Assembly: GCA_037127255.1 (NCBI GenBank)
Contig: JBANSL010000008.1
Coordinates: 41,181,373-41,245,372 of the forward strand
From: Persicaria tinctoria
Lineage: Eukaryota > Streptophyta > Magnoliopsida > Caryophyllales > Polygonaceae
Length of the DNA: 64,000 bases
Direction of reading: 5' to 3'
The translations under genes were made by a program, and so were the position numbers. The notes under the pieces are model-generated. The model saw nothing but the letters and a program-made list of their open reading frames with translations. It ran no database searches and had not been told where the DNA came from. Positions 27,619 to 38,099 of the stretch are shown here, in pieces; the stretch's first letter is position 1; each line of letters opens with the position of its first letter.

Positions 27619-27822
27619 ATGAAGTCCACCACCACTATCAAAAGTCTTAACAAGGATCGGTATGACAAAAAGTGTCACTTGTTCAAGGATAATCAAGATC
27701 TGAAGTGGCAAGTTGCTTAGTTGGATGAAATCATTACGAATCTACATGGAAGAATCTCTTAGTTGCAGCAAGAGAACCAGAATCTCTAGATGAAGATCAT
27801 AGAGCTATAAATGGCTGCCTAG
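27619..27822 (+). pseudogene. Coiled-coil coding relic with in-frame TAG codons
   Basis: The frame from ATG at 27619 reads as a charged, helical segment (KSLNKDRYDKKCHLFKDNQD, then LDEIITNLHGRIS, then LQQENQNL) interrupted by TAG codons at places where glutamine would fit the pattern. CAG-to-TAG change by loss of methylated cytosine would explain them. Probably an old transposon or gag fragment; family not recognised. Confidence 0.4.
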
Positions 27823-27829
27823 TGAAGAT

Positions 27830-28960
27830 CCAAAAGGTCGATGTGTACTCTACCTCCTTGTGTGATGATGTTTGTCGCTGTCCTGCCTGCGTTTCATATG
27901 TTCAGTACGTTATGTTGTGTACTCTTTTTTTGTCACAATTTATGCAATAAGACATTTATGTATGTCTATTGTTTACCTCAACAAAGTCATGCTCATATTG
28001 TATCCTGTTAATGTTAGATTAAACGTTGTGATTTGTCTCGTCCCTTTTTTTTTTGGTCTAATAAGACGTTGTTTAGGGTTTTCTAACAATTAACACCCAA
28101 TACAATGTGCAAGGGGATGATGTAAAGGGTTTTGAATAGGACGTGTACCTTAGATAACGTCGTATGTAATGTTGTACATTACATTGTAATGTCCACTGTT
28201 TTTTTTCTCAAGGGGGTATTACAAAGTCAAATTGGATGTCATAACATAACATCCAACTAAACATTGCTTTAGCATCCTAAATACATCTAGATCCTATCTA
28301 GACTCGAACTAAGCCCATTGGGCTTTTCCGGAACAATGTTTAATTCGATGTTGCTATAAACGTCAAGTTGAACGTTTCTATAACATCCACTTTTTTCAGT
28401 GATAAAAAACCATGTCCCTCACAACATCCAATTTCACGTTGACTAACGTTCAAACGAACAGTGATTTATGGTGCATATAGTCTCTATGTTTATCCATCCA
28501 CAAACTATATTTCATAATTCCATCCCTAGAAATAGACATGTCAATCGAGTCATTCAGGTTGGGTCATTTCGAATTCCGGGTAAAACGGGTCTCGGGTAAA
28601 TTCGGGTTAACTCGAACTCGAGTTTGACCCAGTTTTGGGTCAAATCGGGCTAATTTCGGGTTTGTCATTTTTTTATTTTTTTAAATAAAAAAATATTATT
28701 ATGATGATTTTGCGATAACTTCCAAATGCTCGAGCATTTGTAATTATATAATACCTTCAATATGAATTACTCGTGATTTTTAATAAAATTTAAAACTCTA
28801 TAAAATATCAAAGTTTTAATTAACTTTTAAAAATTATTTCATACCGATAAGTAATGAGTATAAAGATTATGTTAAAATTTTAATTAAAAATTGAAATAAT
28901 TTGGTGAAATGTCCATTTTCATATAAGTCTTTTGTTAAATGTCCACCTAAATCTCAATTT
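27830..28960. other. Intergenic, no gene recognised
   Basis: Low-complexity and AT-rich sequence. The part at about 28540-28660 has repeated TCGGGTAA/ACTCGAACTCGAG phrases like other plant short repeats. No feature can be delimited. Confidence 0.5.
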
Positions 28961-28966
28961 TGTTAA

Positions 28967-29404
28967 ATGTCCAACTTTTTTTATAATACCAAGTTTACCC
29001 CTATATTATTAAAATATCTTCCCCGCGCGTCCCTTCTTCCTCATCTATTTGTTTTGCGCCCCTTCGATCCTTCCTCATCTGATTGTTCGTCCTGCTACCC
29101 CTCCGCCCGCCTCAACTTCCCCGATCAATTTCTCCACCTCTACTCTGCTGTCATCAAGGGCATGTTCCGTCCAGAAGGCCGCAATCGAGGTCGGCGCCAG
29201 GGTCGACGCCGTCGAGGTCCATTGATGACGACGTTAATACTCAATCCGAAGAGTAGGGAGTTTGTGTTACTTGCCAGGTCCATGGATGCTTATTTGTTGT
29301 TGAAGCATGTCGAAGCTTGGATTCATCATGAGAAATCGAAATCAAGTAAAATAGATGAAATATCTGTGTGTAATAGGGAAGAGAAGAAGAAGATATTAAC
29401 TTGA
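28967..29404 (+). other. Open frame of 145 codons, hypothetical
   Basis: The frame has a mixed composition: a Leu/Pro/Ser-rich start, a basic patch (RGRRQGRRRRG) and a charged end (HHEKSKSSKIDEISVCNREE). It is preceded by repeated TTGTTAAATGTCCA phrases (28900-28975) that look transposon-derived. I recognise no domain. It may be a captured gene fragment rather than a gene. Confidence 0.25.
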
Positions 29405-29419
29405 CGCCATTAATGGCTA

Positions 29420-29830
29420 ATCAAGCTTACAACCGAACAATCGAGTTCTCTCTGTTTTCTTTGGTGACATCAGTTGTTTTGCTTAGCATTAACCCCTCTA
29501 GAATTTGTGCTTCCCCTGTCCTAGTGTTTTCCTTTGGTGACAATCATGATTACCCTGTTTTTACCTTTGGTGACACCACTAAGAACACTTGACCATTTGT
29601 TTAATTGGTACACCGGTGGTGACATTACCAGTTACACTTGTGGTGACACTGTTTTTGTGTTGGTAATACCCCTATTAACACTTGACCATCTTTTTCCCCT
29701 TTTCTAGGGTTTTCTTTTGATGACAATAATGATTTTGTTTAGCATTATCCCCTCTAGGGTTTGTGCTTCCCTTGTCAATGTGTTATCCTTTGGTGACAGA
29801 AGTGGTTACATTTTTTTTTATTGTGGTGAC
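29420..29830. repeat. Degenerate tandem duplication, GGTGACA-rich
   Basis: Two related blocks (about 29457-29560 and 29705-29815) share GTTTAGCATTA.CCCCTCTAG, TTTGTGCTTCCCCTGTC-like and TCCTTTGGTGACA phrases about 250 bp apart, with TGGTGACA and CACTTGACCAT scattered between them. No coding interpretation is evident. Confidence 0.5.
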
Positions 29831-30802
29831 ACTGATACGGGGTAAGCCGTAAGGTGGCCCGATCTTCGAAAATCAAACAAGAAACTCAAGAACGGAAGCA
29901 AGAAACGTAAAGAAACAACAAGACTCGAGAAAGACTTAAGAAAATCGACAAGAATAAGCAAGAATGAAGCAAGACTCGACAAGATCACCAAGAACCAAGG
30001 GAACTCGTTGTCGACAAGACACAAGACGCAAGACTCGATCAAATTGAAGATAAAGACTCGAAATTTGGCAAAGACACGACCTATAAGGACTGATTCGAAC
30101 TATGTAGAACGAGATGAAGACCCCAGACCTCCGTAGAGGGTAGGAACCAAGCACCAACGAATACACAACCCGCCTCTACAACCTTACACAACCAAGCGGA
30201 CAACTTGGAGGCACAAGGAGTGGACTTGTGGATACCAGGATCACCAAGCTCACGTGAGGTTGATGAACTCAAAGCAAACTAATCTGAGATCAATACCAAT
30301 TTGCAATCGATTAGCCACGCTTCTAATCAATCGACTTGCACTCATGTGTTTCACACAAAAAGAGAGACTTTCTTAATAATGAATAACGTGTGTTCTACAA
30401 TGATGATTAGCCGTTACTTATAGAAAACCTATGGCTGATTTTTAATAAAAATAATAAATATAATAGAAATTGAAATAAATCCCTAAAATTACCTAAAATA
30501 ACTCAAGTAAATGAGATACTAAAAATAACAATGAAAATAAGGGTTTCAAGACTTAATAAATTTCGGCCCATATAAAAACTAAGTGCCCAGGTCTCGGCGC
30601 CGAGGGTCTAGTGTCGGCGTCGATACCAACAGTAAGCAAATATCATCTTAAGGACTCGGCGTCGATGCTTCTGGTGTCGGCGCCGAGGGCTCCAATAAGA
30701 GAAGAACATAGGTAAGTCTTCAATGACTCCTCTTAGAGTTGAACCGCACTTGAGAATAGGTATGTCCGGGGGTTCCGGAGGTATCTTTAATGGTCCTGCA
30801 TC
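29831..30802 (-). mobile_element. Probable solo LTR
   Basis: A 972-bp block is bounded by TGATACGGGG on the left and CTGCATCA on the right, so the ends follow the TG...CA rule on either strand (TGAT/ATCA). The minus-strand reading TGATGCAGGACC...CCCCGTATCA looks like an LTR, and the interior carries GGCGCCGA-type repeats at 30596-30692. No internal retrotransposon domain is attached. The flanks (GACAC and ACCCG) do not match, so either the ends are slightly off or the element arose by recombination between two copies. Confidence 0.45.
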
Positions 30803-30810
30803 AACCCGGG

Positions 30811-31358
30811 CAATGTTCTAAAAGGCGCTAGGCGGCCGCTAGGCGGTGGGTAGCCGCCTAGCGCCTAGGCGGCTAGGCGGGGGCCTAGGCGGTGCCTAGG
30901 CGGACTCAGAACAAACATGATTGTTTCTTTATATTTTAACACATAACACATATCAATAATTCATATAATGCAATAATAATCTATAATATCACTTATAAAC
31001 CCAAATTTGTGGTCCTTAACTAACACTAAAGTGAATAAACGCAAAAATACGTGTCCGACTAGCGACTCTAAGCCTCCTAAAATCCAAAACCATAGATTCG
31101 ACTCAAAAGCAAGTACATCCCGACTTATGGGATAAAAAAACCCTAAGTCGGCTATTTACATGTCTAGAAGCTAAAATTGAATAATCGTCGGGCTAGGCGG
31201 GATTAGGCGGGGTCTAGGCGGGGTCTAGGCGGCGCTTAGGCGGGACAAGACAGTGTCTAGGCGGAAATCCGCCTAGAGGCCCGCCTAGGCGTAAAAATTC
31301 CTAGGTGGCCTCCCGCCTAGCGCCCAGGCGGTGCCTAGGCGCGATTTTTAGAACACTG
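30811..31358. mobile_element. hAT-type non-autonomous element, copy 1 (CTAGGCGG family)
   Basis: The ends are CAATGTTCTAAAA and, on the other strand, CAGTGTTCTAAAA, flanked by an exact 8-bp direct duplication AACCCGGG (30803-30810 and 31359-31366). An 8-bp duplication with short CA.TG-type inverted ends fits the hAT superfamily. Both subterminal regions consist of dense CTAGGCGG / GCGCCTAGGC repeats, and the middle is AT-rich. No transposase is present. A 537-bp relative lies at 39258-39794. Confidence 0.88.
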
Positions 31359-31366
31359 AACCCGGG

Positions 31367-31516
31367 TATCCGACACGGAACCGAATAGCTTAACCGTGTC
31401 GGGTACCTGGGTTAAGACGGTTCGTATACGGTTCGGGCATTTTGGGCTAAACGGTTTCGGGTACCCGACACGATTATCCGGTTCGTGTCGGGTACCCGGA
31501 TATGCACACCCCTATT
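31367..31516. mobile_element. Right arm of a GTGTGCA-ended TIR element
   Basis: This segment matches the right arm of the complete element at 36282-37366: GTATCCGACACGGAACCGAAT, GTGTCGGGTACC, CGGTTCGTGTCGGGTACCCG and the terminus ATGCACACCCCTA. Its left part is missing. The hAT element at 30811 inserted into its AACCCGGG. Confidence 0.65.
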
Positions 31517-31519
31517 TTT

Positions 31520-32045
31520 GGCATACACATTTTTTAATCTAGCTTAAGATTATAATCTAGATGAAAATTTTAATCTAACTTAAGATTATAATCTAGCTTC
31601 AAATTGAACATCTTGTTTTACATGCCTATTGATTATCCAAGCTTTTTGGAGATTAAATTGTAAAATTACCAAATGGATATAGTATTTTATTTGATGCATT
31701 ACTGTAGAGTCCGGTCATATTTAGCCTGAGCTATAAAGTTCCTTTATAAAAGTGAAAAAATACATGACTTTCTAACCTAGTAACAAGCCCGAGCTATGAA
31801 ACCAAAATCATTGTCAATAGAGGTGATATTTTTTTTTATCGAGCTTGGTTTTGCGATCATATTCGGCTCACGAGTAATTAGACTAACTCGAATTCGAGCT
31901 CAAGCTCTTTAAACGCTTAACCAAAATAGCAAGTACTTGAACAAGCATTTGCCTGTATAAGCATTACGTTTATTGAATGGCCAAATTATGAGTTTCAAGC
32001 TCTCAAGTGGCCTAACCGCCTAACCGGAGAAGCTAGGTACCCGTG
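31520..32045. repeat. Dispersed repeat, copy 1 (empty sites)
   Basis: From CATTTTTTAATCTAGCTTAA on, this block runs parallel to the copy at 35700-37605. It is uninterrupted at the two points where copy 2 carries insertions: ATATTTAGCCTGAGCT at 31717-31732, and TTGTCAATAGAGGTGATA at about 31811-31828. It continues with ATCGAGCTTGGTTTTG and CAAGCATTTGCCTGTATAAG. The nature of the repeat is unknown. Strand is not assigned. Confidence 0.75.
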
Positions 32046-32530
32046 AGCTAATAATGCTCCAATGAAATGCAATGCCTTCATCTTTGACCTTGTTTCACTT
32101 TCATGCCTCTTGGCAGCTTACACGCCGATTGCTGCGGTTTTGGGTGAATGCTGAATATGTGACAAATAAGTGATGTTTAAAGTGCAACACAAATTCTGCT
32201 CCCCCCCCCCCCCCCCAGAATCCGAAGAAAGGAATGTGATAAGGTATGAAAATGGTAGAAATGTGAATGCAGGAATCAAATTAGCACAATTTAGTTATAT
32301 TTTCAAGATATTCATGAATCATGATTGATTTGCCTACCAAAACCTTCAGAACAATCAATAGTTCATCATGGATGCATTGACAGCAGCGCAGCTAATGAAA
32401 CTCATTTAACTAAATTATCCAATCAATTTTTCTAATTCTCAAGAGGATTGACAAAGGGAAAGAAGCCGCCAAAAAAAAAATGAGTCTATTATTACTTACA
32501 CCGATTAGGCTTTACGACAAATAGAAAGAA
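32046..32530. other. Intergenic with 16-C tract (32201-32216)
   Basis: No coding or structural signal apart from the homopolymer. Confidence 0.6.
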
Positions 32531-32617
32531 TCATATCGGACTGAGTTCCCTGATATTTGCATTTTTGTCCCAATATTCAGGCGGAGCGACATCTGATATC
32601 ATCTGTTCCTGTCCACG
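32531..32617 (-). CDS. Possible last exon of a small unidentified gene
   Basis: On the minus strand, after a good acceptor (GATTCTTTAG), a 28-codon frame reads RGQEQMISDVAPPEYWDKNA and ends with IRELSPI and a TGA. The composition is protein-like and unlike the surrounding AT-rich DNA. I have the impression of a small conserved plant protein but cannot name it. An upstream exon could lie near 35211-35400, where a GT donor follows CTTCAG on the same strand, but I could not join the two in frame. Confidence 0.35.
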   Translation of the reverse strand, partial: RGQEQMISDVAPPEYWDKNANIRELSPI

Positions 32618-35100
32618 CTAAAGAATCTGCACCACGAAGAAAAATCACATTTATGCTAAAAAAATGAAGAGCGTGCAAATTTTGACAAAGCTAGAAGAAT
32701 AGCACCTCATTATAACATATACAATATACATTATAACACATACCAAACTCTAATACATTAGTCATTACAATAGCACCTCATTTGATGGTGGGATTTGCTT
32801 ATTTTTACAGAAATCTGTTTTCACAAAATCTGTTTTTACAAAAATCTGTTTTTTCAAATTTTTGTTTTTTCAAATTTTTGTTTTAAAGCTTATTTCAGAT
32901 TTCAGATTTATGTAAAAACATATTTCTATTCATAAAAATCTGTTTTCTATGTGAAAACAAATTTATGAAAAACAGATTTCTATTCATAAAAATCTGTTTT
33001 CTATGTAAAAAAACATTTCAGTAAAAACATATATGACTTGGAAAAGTGAAGTTGGATAATCATTGAGATCTAGATCTGATTTGGAAATATACAGCAGCTT
33101 GTATAATTTGAATGGAGTATAACCTTATTTATGGATTTTCTAATATATCTCTTCCCATTATAAGTTAAACCTTATTTATGGATGAGCAGTAATACAAACT
33201 TCCACAGAAATCAACAGTCTTAGACTATGCATCCTCATTTATGGTTCATATATGCATTCATGAATCCTAAATCAAAACAAGGGATTGAAGGAAGTGGTTG
33301 TTTCCCAAATCATCTTATTTAGCCTTTGTACAATAGAGTATAACCTTATTTCACTGACCATGTATAAAAATCTAGTTAAAAAGGAATCATAAGGTTCACA
33401 TATTAGTACATCAATAATTGCAAAGTGAGGTTAAAAAAATGTCAGGGGGTGATAAAGTCAGATAAAAAGCTAGAACTTAGAAGGAAGATATGAAAATATT
33501 GCATATGTGCACAGTGGGTTGAGATCTGTCAATCACAACACTTAAAAAGAAGCAACCATGGCCTCTACAGACACTATTCAGCAGAACAACCATGTACATA
33601 TAAACCAGAAATAGCCAGAAATCATGGGTGTATATACAAATCTGTCAAATGGACATAAAATTAATTTTTGACACACTGTAAATGTTTTTTTTTTATATAT
33701 TAGAAAGGGCTCTAAAATCACTCTTTTTAGTGAGCAATTTATAAACAAACAAGAAAGGAATTTATTATGACAAATTTCTTATTCTAGCAATAACACACTC
33801 TCATGGGTTTTCTTCATATACATTTTTTTTGGTTCCAAGTAGCATCTTAAAATGGTAGATTAACAATGTTTTTTTATATTAAAAAATTGATATAATTAAA
33901 TAGAAGAAATTGGATTGAATGAAATGGTAATTGAATGGAATGAAATAGCATGCAGTGGTAATTGAATGGAATGAAACAGAATCAGCTCAAACATGAAATG
34001 ATTACTAGACACTCAGATCTCCCCTAACTCATGATACTACTCAAGAGGCTGATTTTGAGAGGACAATCTTCATAGCATTGATCAAACAAGAGTAACATAG
34101 TCCAAGGAAACAAGACTACGAACAAGACATCAAGTAGAAACCCGACAAACGCACCAAATATATATGAGATATAACTGAACTTAGTAATGCTACTAATCAA
34201 ACCTATGTATTCAAATGCTTCACAAGGGATCCATAACAGAATTTCTGATCACTTTTAATTAAGTAATTCAAATCAGTCCACATGAATTACACATGGAAAT
34301 ATATTCAGAACTGATAATATTGCAAAATTTAGCTATTTAACAGAACAATGGGCAGTTCACAACAGAATAAACTGGTTGAAGAATTGATAATTTGATAGCA
34401 ATCAAGCTGGTTGAAGAGCATCGCGGAGTCATTGCAGAGGATAAACTATAGTTTGTATTTGTATGTATTAAACAAAGCTAAAATTAAATGTAAGGAAAGA
34501 TGAATCACAATACATAAAAAGTTATCACTATGGTTCTCAAGAAAGAAAATTCAGAGCAGAATAGATGTGAAGCTGAAAATACTAGTCAAAACCCAAATTA
34601 GGATTTAGGAAATCAACATTAAAGACATTATTGAGGAGATATTCATCTTAAATCTCGGTCAAATAGATAAATCAATCTATAAAGACAATTTGATGGCGAT
34701 CCTGATTGCTGAATCAGAATTGTTCAACTTTCATGGACACAACACAAATGCCAGCTGCTACAACTCATTTCTAATACAGAAAGTGCCCCATAGCTGGGTA
34801 AATCAAACCCTTAATGGCAAAATACAAATGGAAGCCTATTGAAACTCAGAAACTGTCATCAAGCAAAGAGGCCGATCACTGATTCAACTTTCAATTTTAG
34901 AAAACTAAATATACCTTGTACTAATAGCTATAGCCTTCTGTTCATCCCTCTAGAAAACCCCAAATAATGGAAATATATTGAGAATTACACATGTAATTTA
35001 CCCTTCTGTTCATCCCTCTAGAAAACCCAATTTCATTCTAGTTTGTTTATGCAACAACACTCAGTCTTAATTCAGTAATTCAAATCAGTCAGACCATGAA
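32618..35100. other. AT-rich stretch with small repeats
   Basis: 32805-33025 is built from repeated AAATCTGTTTT and TTCATAAAAATCTGTTTTCTATGT phrases. At about 33928-33977 GGTAATTGAATGGAATGAAA occurs twice. The segment CCTTCTGTTCATCCCTCTAGAAAACC occurs at about 34937 and 35002. No gene is recognised; it may be one long intron if the exon at 32531 is real. Confidence 0.5.
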
Positions 35101-35690
35101 AATCAAAAGTTAGGGTTTTATGTAAATCGAAATTTAGGGTTAATGCAAATCGAAATTGCATCAAGACAAGTGGGCAACAAAGAGGGAGAAAGAGGAATTT
35201 CGCTATTACCTGAAGAACGTGAAAGCGAAATTGCTTGGTGGAGAAAGCGAAATAGAACCTGTGAAGAGCCTCTGTCAACAAAAGGAAGTGGATATCAGTT
35301 TTTTTCACAAGCAAGCTGAGAAATCGATCGATTGCAAAGCTTGCAAACCTTACCGCGAGATCGAAGTTTGTCGTCGTGGAACTCTCATGGAATCGATTGC
35401 AAAAGCTTATGCGAAGACGAAAAATGAAGATTGCCGACCACAACTTCTCCGAAGACAGAAATTGATGAGAGGGGAGGGATTCCGTCTTCTTTTTTCAGTC
35501 GAGAACGCTCGTCCAATTTCATCGAACGCTTCCAGATTGGAGCGGCTGAGGAAACGCTTCCAAAGCTTTCGCCTGAGATGAACGGAGAGCGTTTCTGAAA
35601 ACGCTGTTCCCTGCCAAATAGTGTTGACGAGAGCGTTGTATCTCACGCTCCAACACGCTACTACCAAGCAGGCCCAAAGGCCAAAGGGCA
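35100..35690 (-). other. GC-richer segment, possible 5' exon/leader
   Basis: The base composition rises here and a minus-strand donor (CTTCAG/GTAATAG at about 35210) and another (TCGCG/GTAAGG near 35356) are present. A plus-strand frame of 141 codons (35156-35581) also exists but starts inside the simple flank and matches nothing I know. I would treat this as a candidate transcribed leader on the minus strand. Confidence 0.25.
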
Positions 35691-35909
35691 TGTTTAACAT
35701 ATACATTTTTTAATCTAGCTTAAAATTATAATTTAGATGAAAATTTTAATCTAGTTTAAGACTATAATATAGCTTAAAATTGAACATCTTGTTTGACATG
35801 ACTATTGATTATCCAAGCTTTTTGGAGATTAAATTGTAAAATTACCAAAATGAATATAGTATTATATTTGATGCATTACTTTAGAGTCCGGTCATATTTG
35901 GCCTAGGCT

Positions 35910-36173
35910 CTAGTTGGACCTTGGGCTTCTTTACCTTAATGTTGTAGTCTCCTCTTCACCGGTCCATCTCTCCTTGCATGTGTGTTTTGTTCCCACTGAG
36001 CTAGACTGAGATGTGTTGTATTTGAGTAGTTGAGTGTTCGAGAGAGTGTTGGGAGTTGTGGTTGGCGTTATGCCACCATTATGTATCACCTTTTACGTAA
36101 GACCCTTGTTTGGTCTTACATTTTTGTTACTACTTGGCATTTATGTCACCTATCTATTTATTTACCACTTCAA
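35910..36173. mobile_element. Insertion with 16-bp target duplication (retroposon, class unknown)
   Basis: ATATTTGGCCTAGGCT flanks the insert exactly (35894-35909 and 36174-36189), and copy 1 of the repeat has the site once (31717-31732). A 16-bp duplication is too long for cut-and-paste transposons and fits target-primed insertion. The insert has no poly-A or TTG tail. On the minus strand TAGCTCAGTGGGA resembles a pol III A box (about 35998), but no B box is seen. Confidence 0.7.
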
Positions 36174-36521
36174 ATATTTGGCCTAGGCTATAAAGTTTCT
36201 TTATAAAAGAGAAAAAATACATGACTTTATAGCCTAGTAACAAGCCCGAGCTATGAAACAAAAAACATACATTCTTAATAGTAGGAGTGTGCAGAAAAAC
36301 CCGAAACCGAAAACACGACACGAGAAAACCCGAAACCGAAAAAAAACGACACGATAATGACACAAACCGAGAAAGCACGGCTGTAAACGGTTCGTGTTCG
36401 GGTCGGGCAAATCCCCTTATCGGGTACCCGACACGAACCGTTTAAAATAATTTTTTTTATATTTATAGGTATGAAAATAAAGTACTAGTATATATAAATT
36501 CCTATAAATATACAAAGCTTT

Positions 36522-36606
36522 GATAGCTCAGATGGTATTTTGTGGGAAGGGGCGTGTGTGATATTTCAACAAACCTAGGTTTGATTCCCCATCACGCTTT
36601 TTTTTC
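36522..36606 (+). other. tRNA-like sequence with A and B boxes and a T-run
   Basis: TAGCTCAGATGG (36529-36540) matches the pol III A box, GGTTTGATTCC (about 36581-36591) the B box, and a run of T follows at about 36599-36606. The 5' and 3' ends do not form an acceptor stem, so I read it as a SINE head or tRNA pseudogene nested in the TIR element. Confidence 0.45.
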
Positions 36607-36917
36607 CCCACTTTATTTATTTTTTAATGTCCAAATTCCAAATAGGTAAACAAACCCTAGATTAAACGCTCAATCTTTCATTCTCACTTCTCAGTTACAA
36701 TCGCCGCCTCCTAAGCTCTGTATCTTGCCATCTTCTTCTTCACGCTCAATCCGCCTTCCATCCTCCTCGCTCAGATCTGAAGCCCCGGCCGCCGAAGCCA
36801 TCTCCCGCTCGAACCTCCGTTCACCTTGTCGATTCAAAGGGAAATCGGTGGAAGCTGTCAAGACCGGCTCCTCGCTCCTCACCGTACCTACGCCTATTGG
36901 AGCCGAACCCAGCCAGC

Positions 36918-36918
<1 letters not shown>

Positions 36919-36964
<46 letters not shown>
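36919..36964. repeat. (TC)23 microsatellite
   Basis: A perfect TC run inside the captured interior of the TIR element. It creates artificial Ser-Leu and Arg-Glu repeat frames on the two strands. Confidence 0.95.
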
Positions 36965-36966
<2 letters not shown>

Positions 36967-37734
36967 ATCTCGCTTCCCCACACCTCGATGACCTCCACCG
37001 CCTCCTTTCTCACGCCAGCGCTGTCCCACCTCGTGCCCTGACCAACGGCAACGGAGGGTGAAGCCAATGAACACCTCGTCTGCCATTAGCGAGCCTGATT
37101 TACGAGGCCTCCCTCCTCCCACCGGTACCTGTTGCTGCAGCCAGCCACCACAATGACAACGCCATCGGAACAGAAGGGAAAAAAAGAAAACCCAACGGTT
37201 CGTGTCGGATAACATGGGTATCCGACACGGAACCGAATACCCTAACCATGTCGGGTACCCGGGTTTAAACTGTTCGGATACGGTTCAAGGAATTTGAGCT
37301 AAACGGTTTCGAGTACCCGACACAATTAACCAGTTCGTGTCGGGTACCCGGTTATGCACACCCCTACTCAATAAGGGTGATATTTTTTTTTTATCGAGCT
37401 TGGTTTTGTGATCATATTCGGCTCACGAGTAATTAGACTAACTCGAATTCGAGCTCAAGCTCTTTAAATGCTTAACCAAAATAGGAAGTACTTGAACAAG
37501 CATTTGCCTGTATAAGCATTACGTCTATCGAATGGCCAAATTATGAGTTTCAAACTCTCAAGTGGCCTAACCTGAGAAGCTAGGTACCCGCGAGCTAATG
37601 CAATCAGACATTGAAGAGAGCTAGATACCAAGAGCACACATCCAACAATTGTTGTAACTCTTACAAGCAAGCTAGTAAACAAGATAAGAATCAGACAATT
37701 AAAAGTTTTAAATTTAAATACACTATTATGGTGA

Positions 37735-37870
37735 TACAACAACAACAACAACATACTACATGGATTATCCGCGAGCCTACCCCTAAGAGGGAGGTCAGGT
37801 CTAGAGGGCCTAGATGAAGACAATGTTACCCCCATCGAGATGATCGAGATATTGTTTCTAGATCGATGAG
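37735..37870 (-). mobile_element. SINE-like tail with (TTG)n (candidate)
   Basis: Read on the minus strand, AGACCTGACCTCCCTCTTAG and GGTAGGCTCGCGGATAATCC are followed by ATGTAGTATG and (TTG)5. A TTG tail is shared with the RTE copies in the window, but the preceding text differs from theirs. It fits a tRNA-derived SINE that uses an RTE-like machinery. The 5' end is not located. Confidence 0.45.
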
Positions 37871-38099
37871 CCCAAAAAAGTTTAAAGGGCAATAACATCC
37901 ATATTTTCAATTTGAGTTAGAGTGTTTCTCTCTCTTATGAGAGAGAAACTCTCTTTGGGAAAAATCCATCAAGACAAACTACTCCCTGAGCACAAAAAAA
38001 TTAAAGAGAATCCAATCTCTCCATCACCCCTTTCTTCCAAATCCAACTTGTTTGCAAGTTAAATGTTTAATTAACCTTTCAATCATCAGATTTCCAGTG

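Larger units (their letters stand above)
36282..37366. mobile_element. Non-autonomous TIR element carrying gene-leader-like DNA
   Basis: The ends are TAGGAGTGTGCAGAA and, on the other strand, TAGGGGTGTGCATAA. Both arms are rich in CGGGTACCCGACACGAACCG-type inverted motifs. The flanks (TCTTAATAG and CTCAATAAG) are an imperfect copy of the single site in copy 1 (GTCAATAG), suggesting an old duplication of about 8 bp. The interior (about 36655-37190) looks like a plant 5' leader and early coding region, beginning with AAACCCTAG and pyrimidine-rich DNA and containing a (TC)23 tract. hAT-like is the likeliest class. No transposase is present. Confidence 0.6.
35700..37605. repeat. Dispersed repeat, copy 2 (with two insertions)
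   Basis: This block is the partner of 31520-32045. Relative to copy 1 it carries a 264-bp insert at 35910-36173 with a 16-bp target duplication, and a TIR element at 36282-37366. Outside these the two copies align closely, for example CCAAGCTTTTTGGAGATTAA, ACAAGCCCGAGCTATGAAAC and GAGTTTCAAACTCTCAAGTGG. Confidence 0.75.

Noticed and set aside
28967..29404. 145-codon ORF as an ordinary gene
   Set aside because: Listed only as hypothetical: composition is patchy and the flank looks transposon-derived.
29831..30802. Complete TG..CA element with target duplication
   Set aside because: Flanking 5-mers differ (GACAC and ACCCG), so only a probable solo LTR is claimed.
30811..31358. CRISPR-like or satellite array of CTAGGCGG
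   Set aside because: Spacing is irregular, the unit is 8 bp, and exact TIRs with an 8-bp duplication define a transposon. This is a plant genome.
35156..35581. 141-codon plus-strand ORF as a gene
   Set aside because: No recognisable domain, no splice or promoter context, and the minus strand offers a better exon-leader reading.
36522..36606. A working tRNA gene
   Set aside because: A and B boxes are good, but the ends do not pair into an acceptor stem and no sensible anticodon arm forms.
36691..37215. 174-codon minus-strand ORF with Arg-Glu repeats
   Set aside because: The repeat is the reverse reading of a (TC)23 microsatellite and the rest is the GC-rich interior of a TIR element; no domain.
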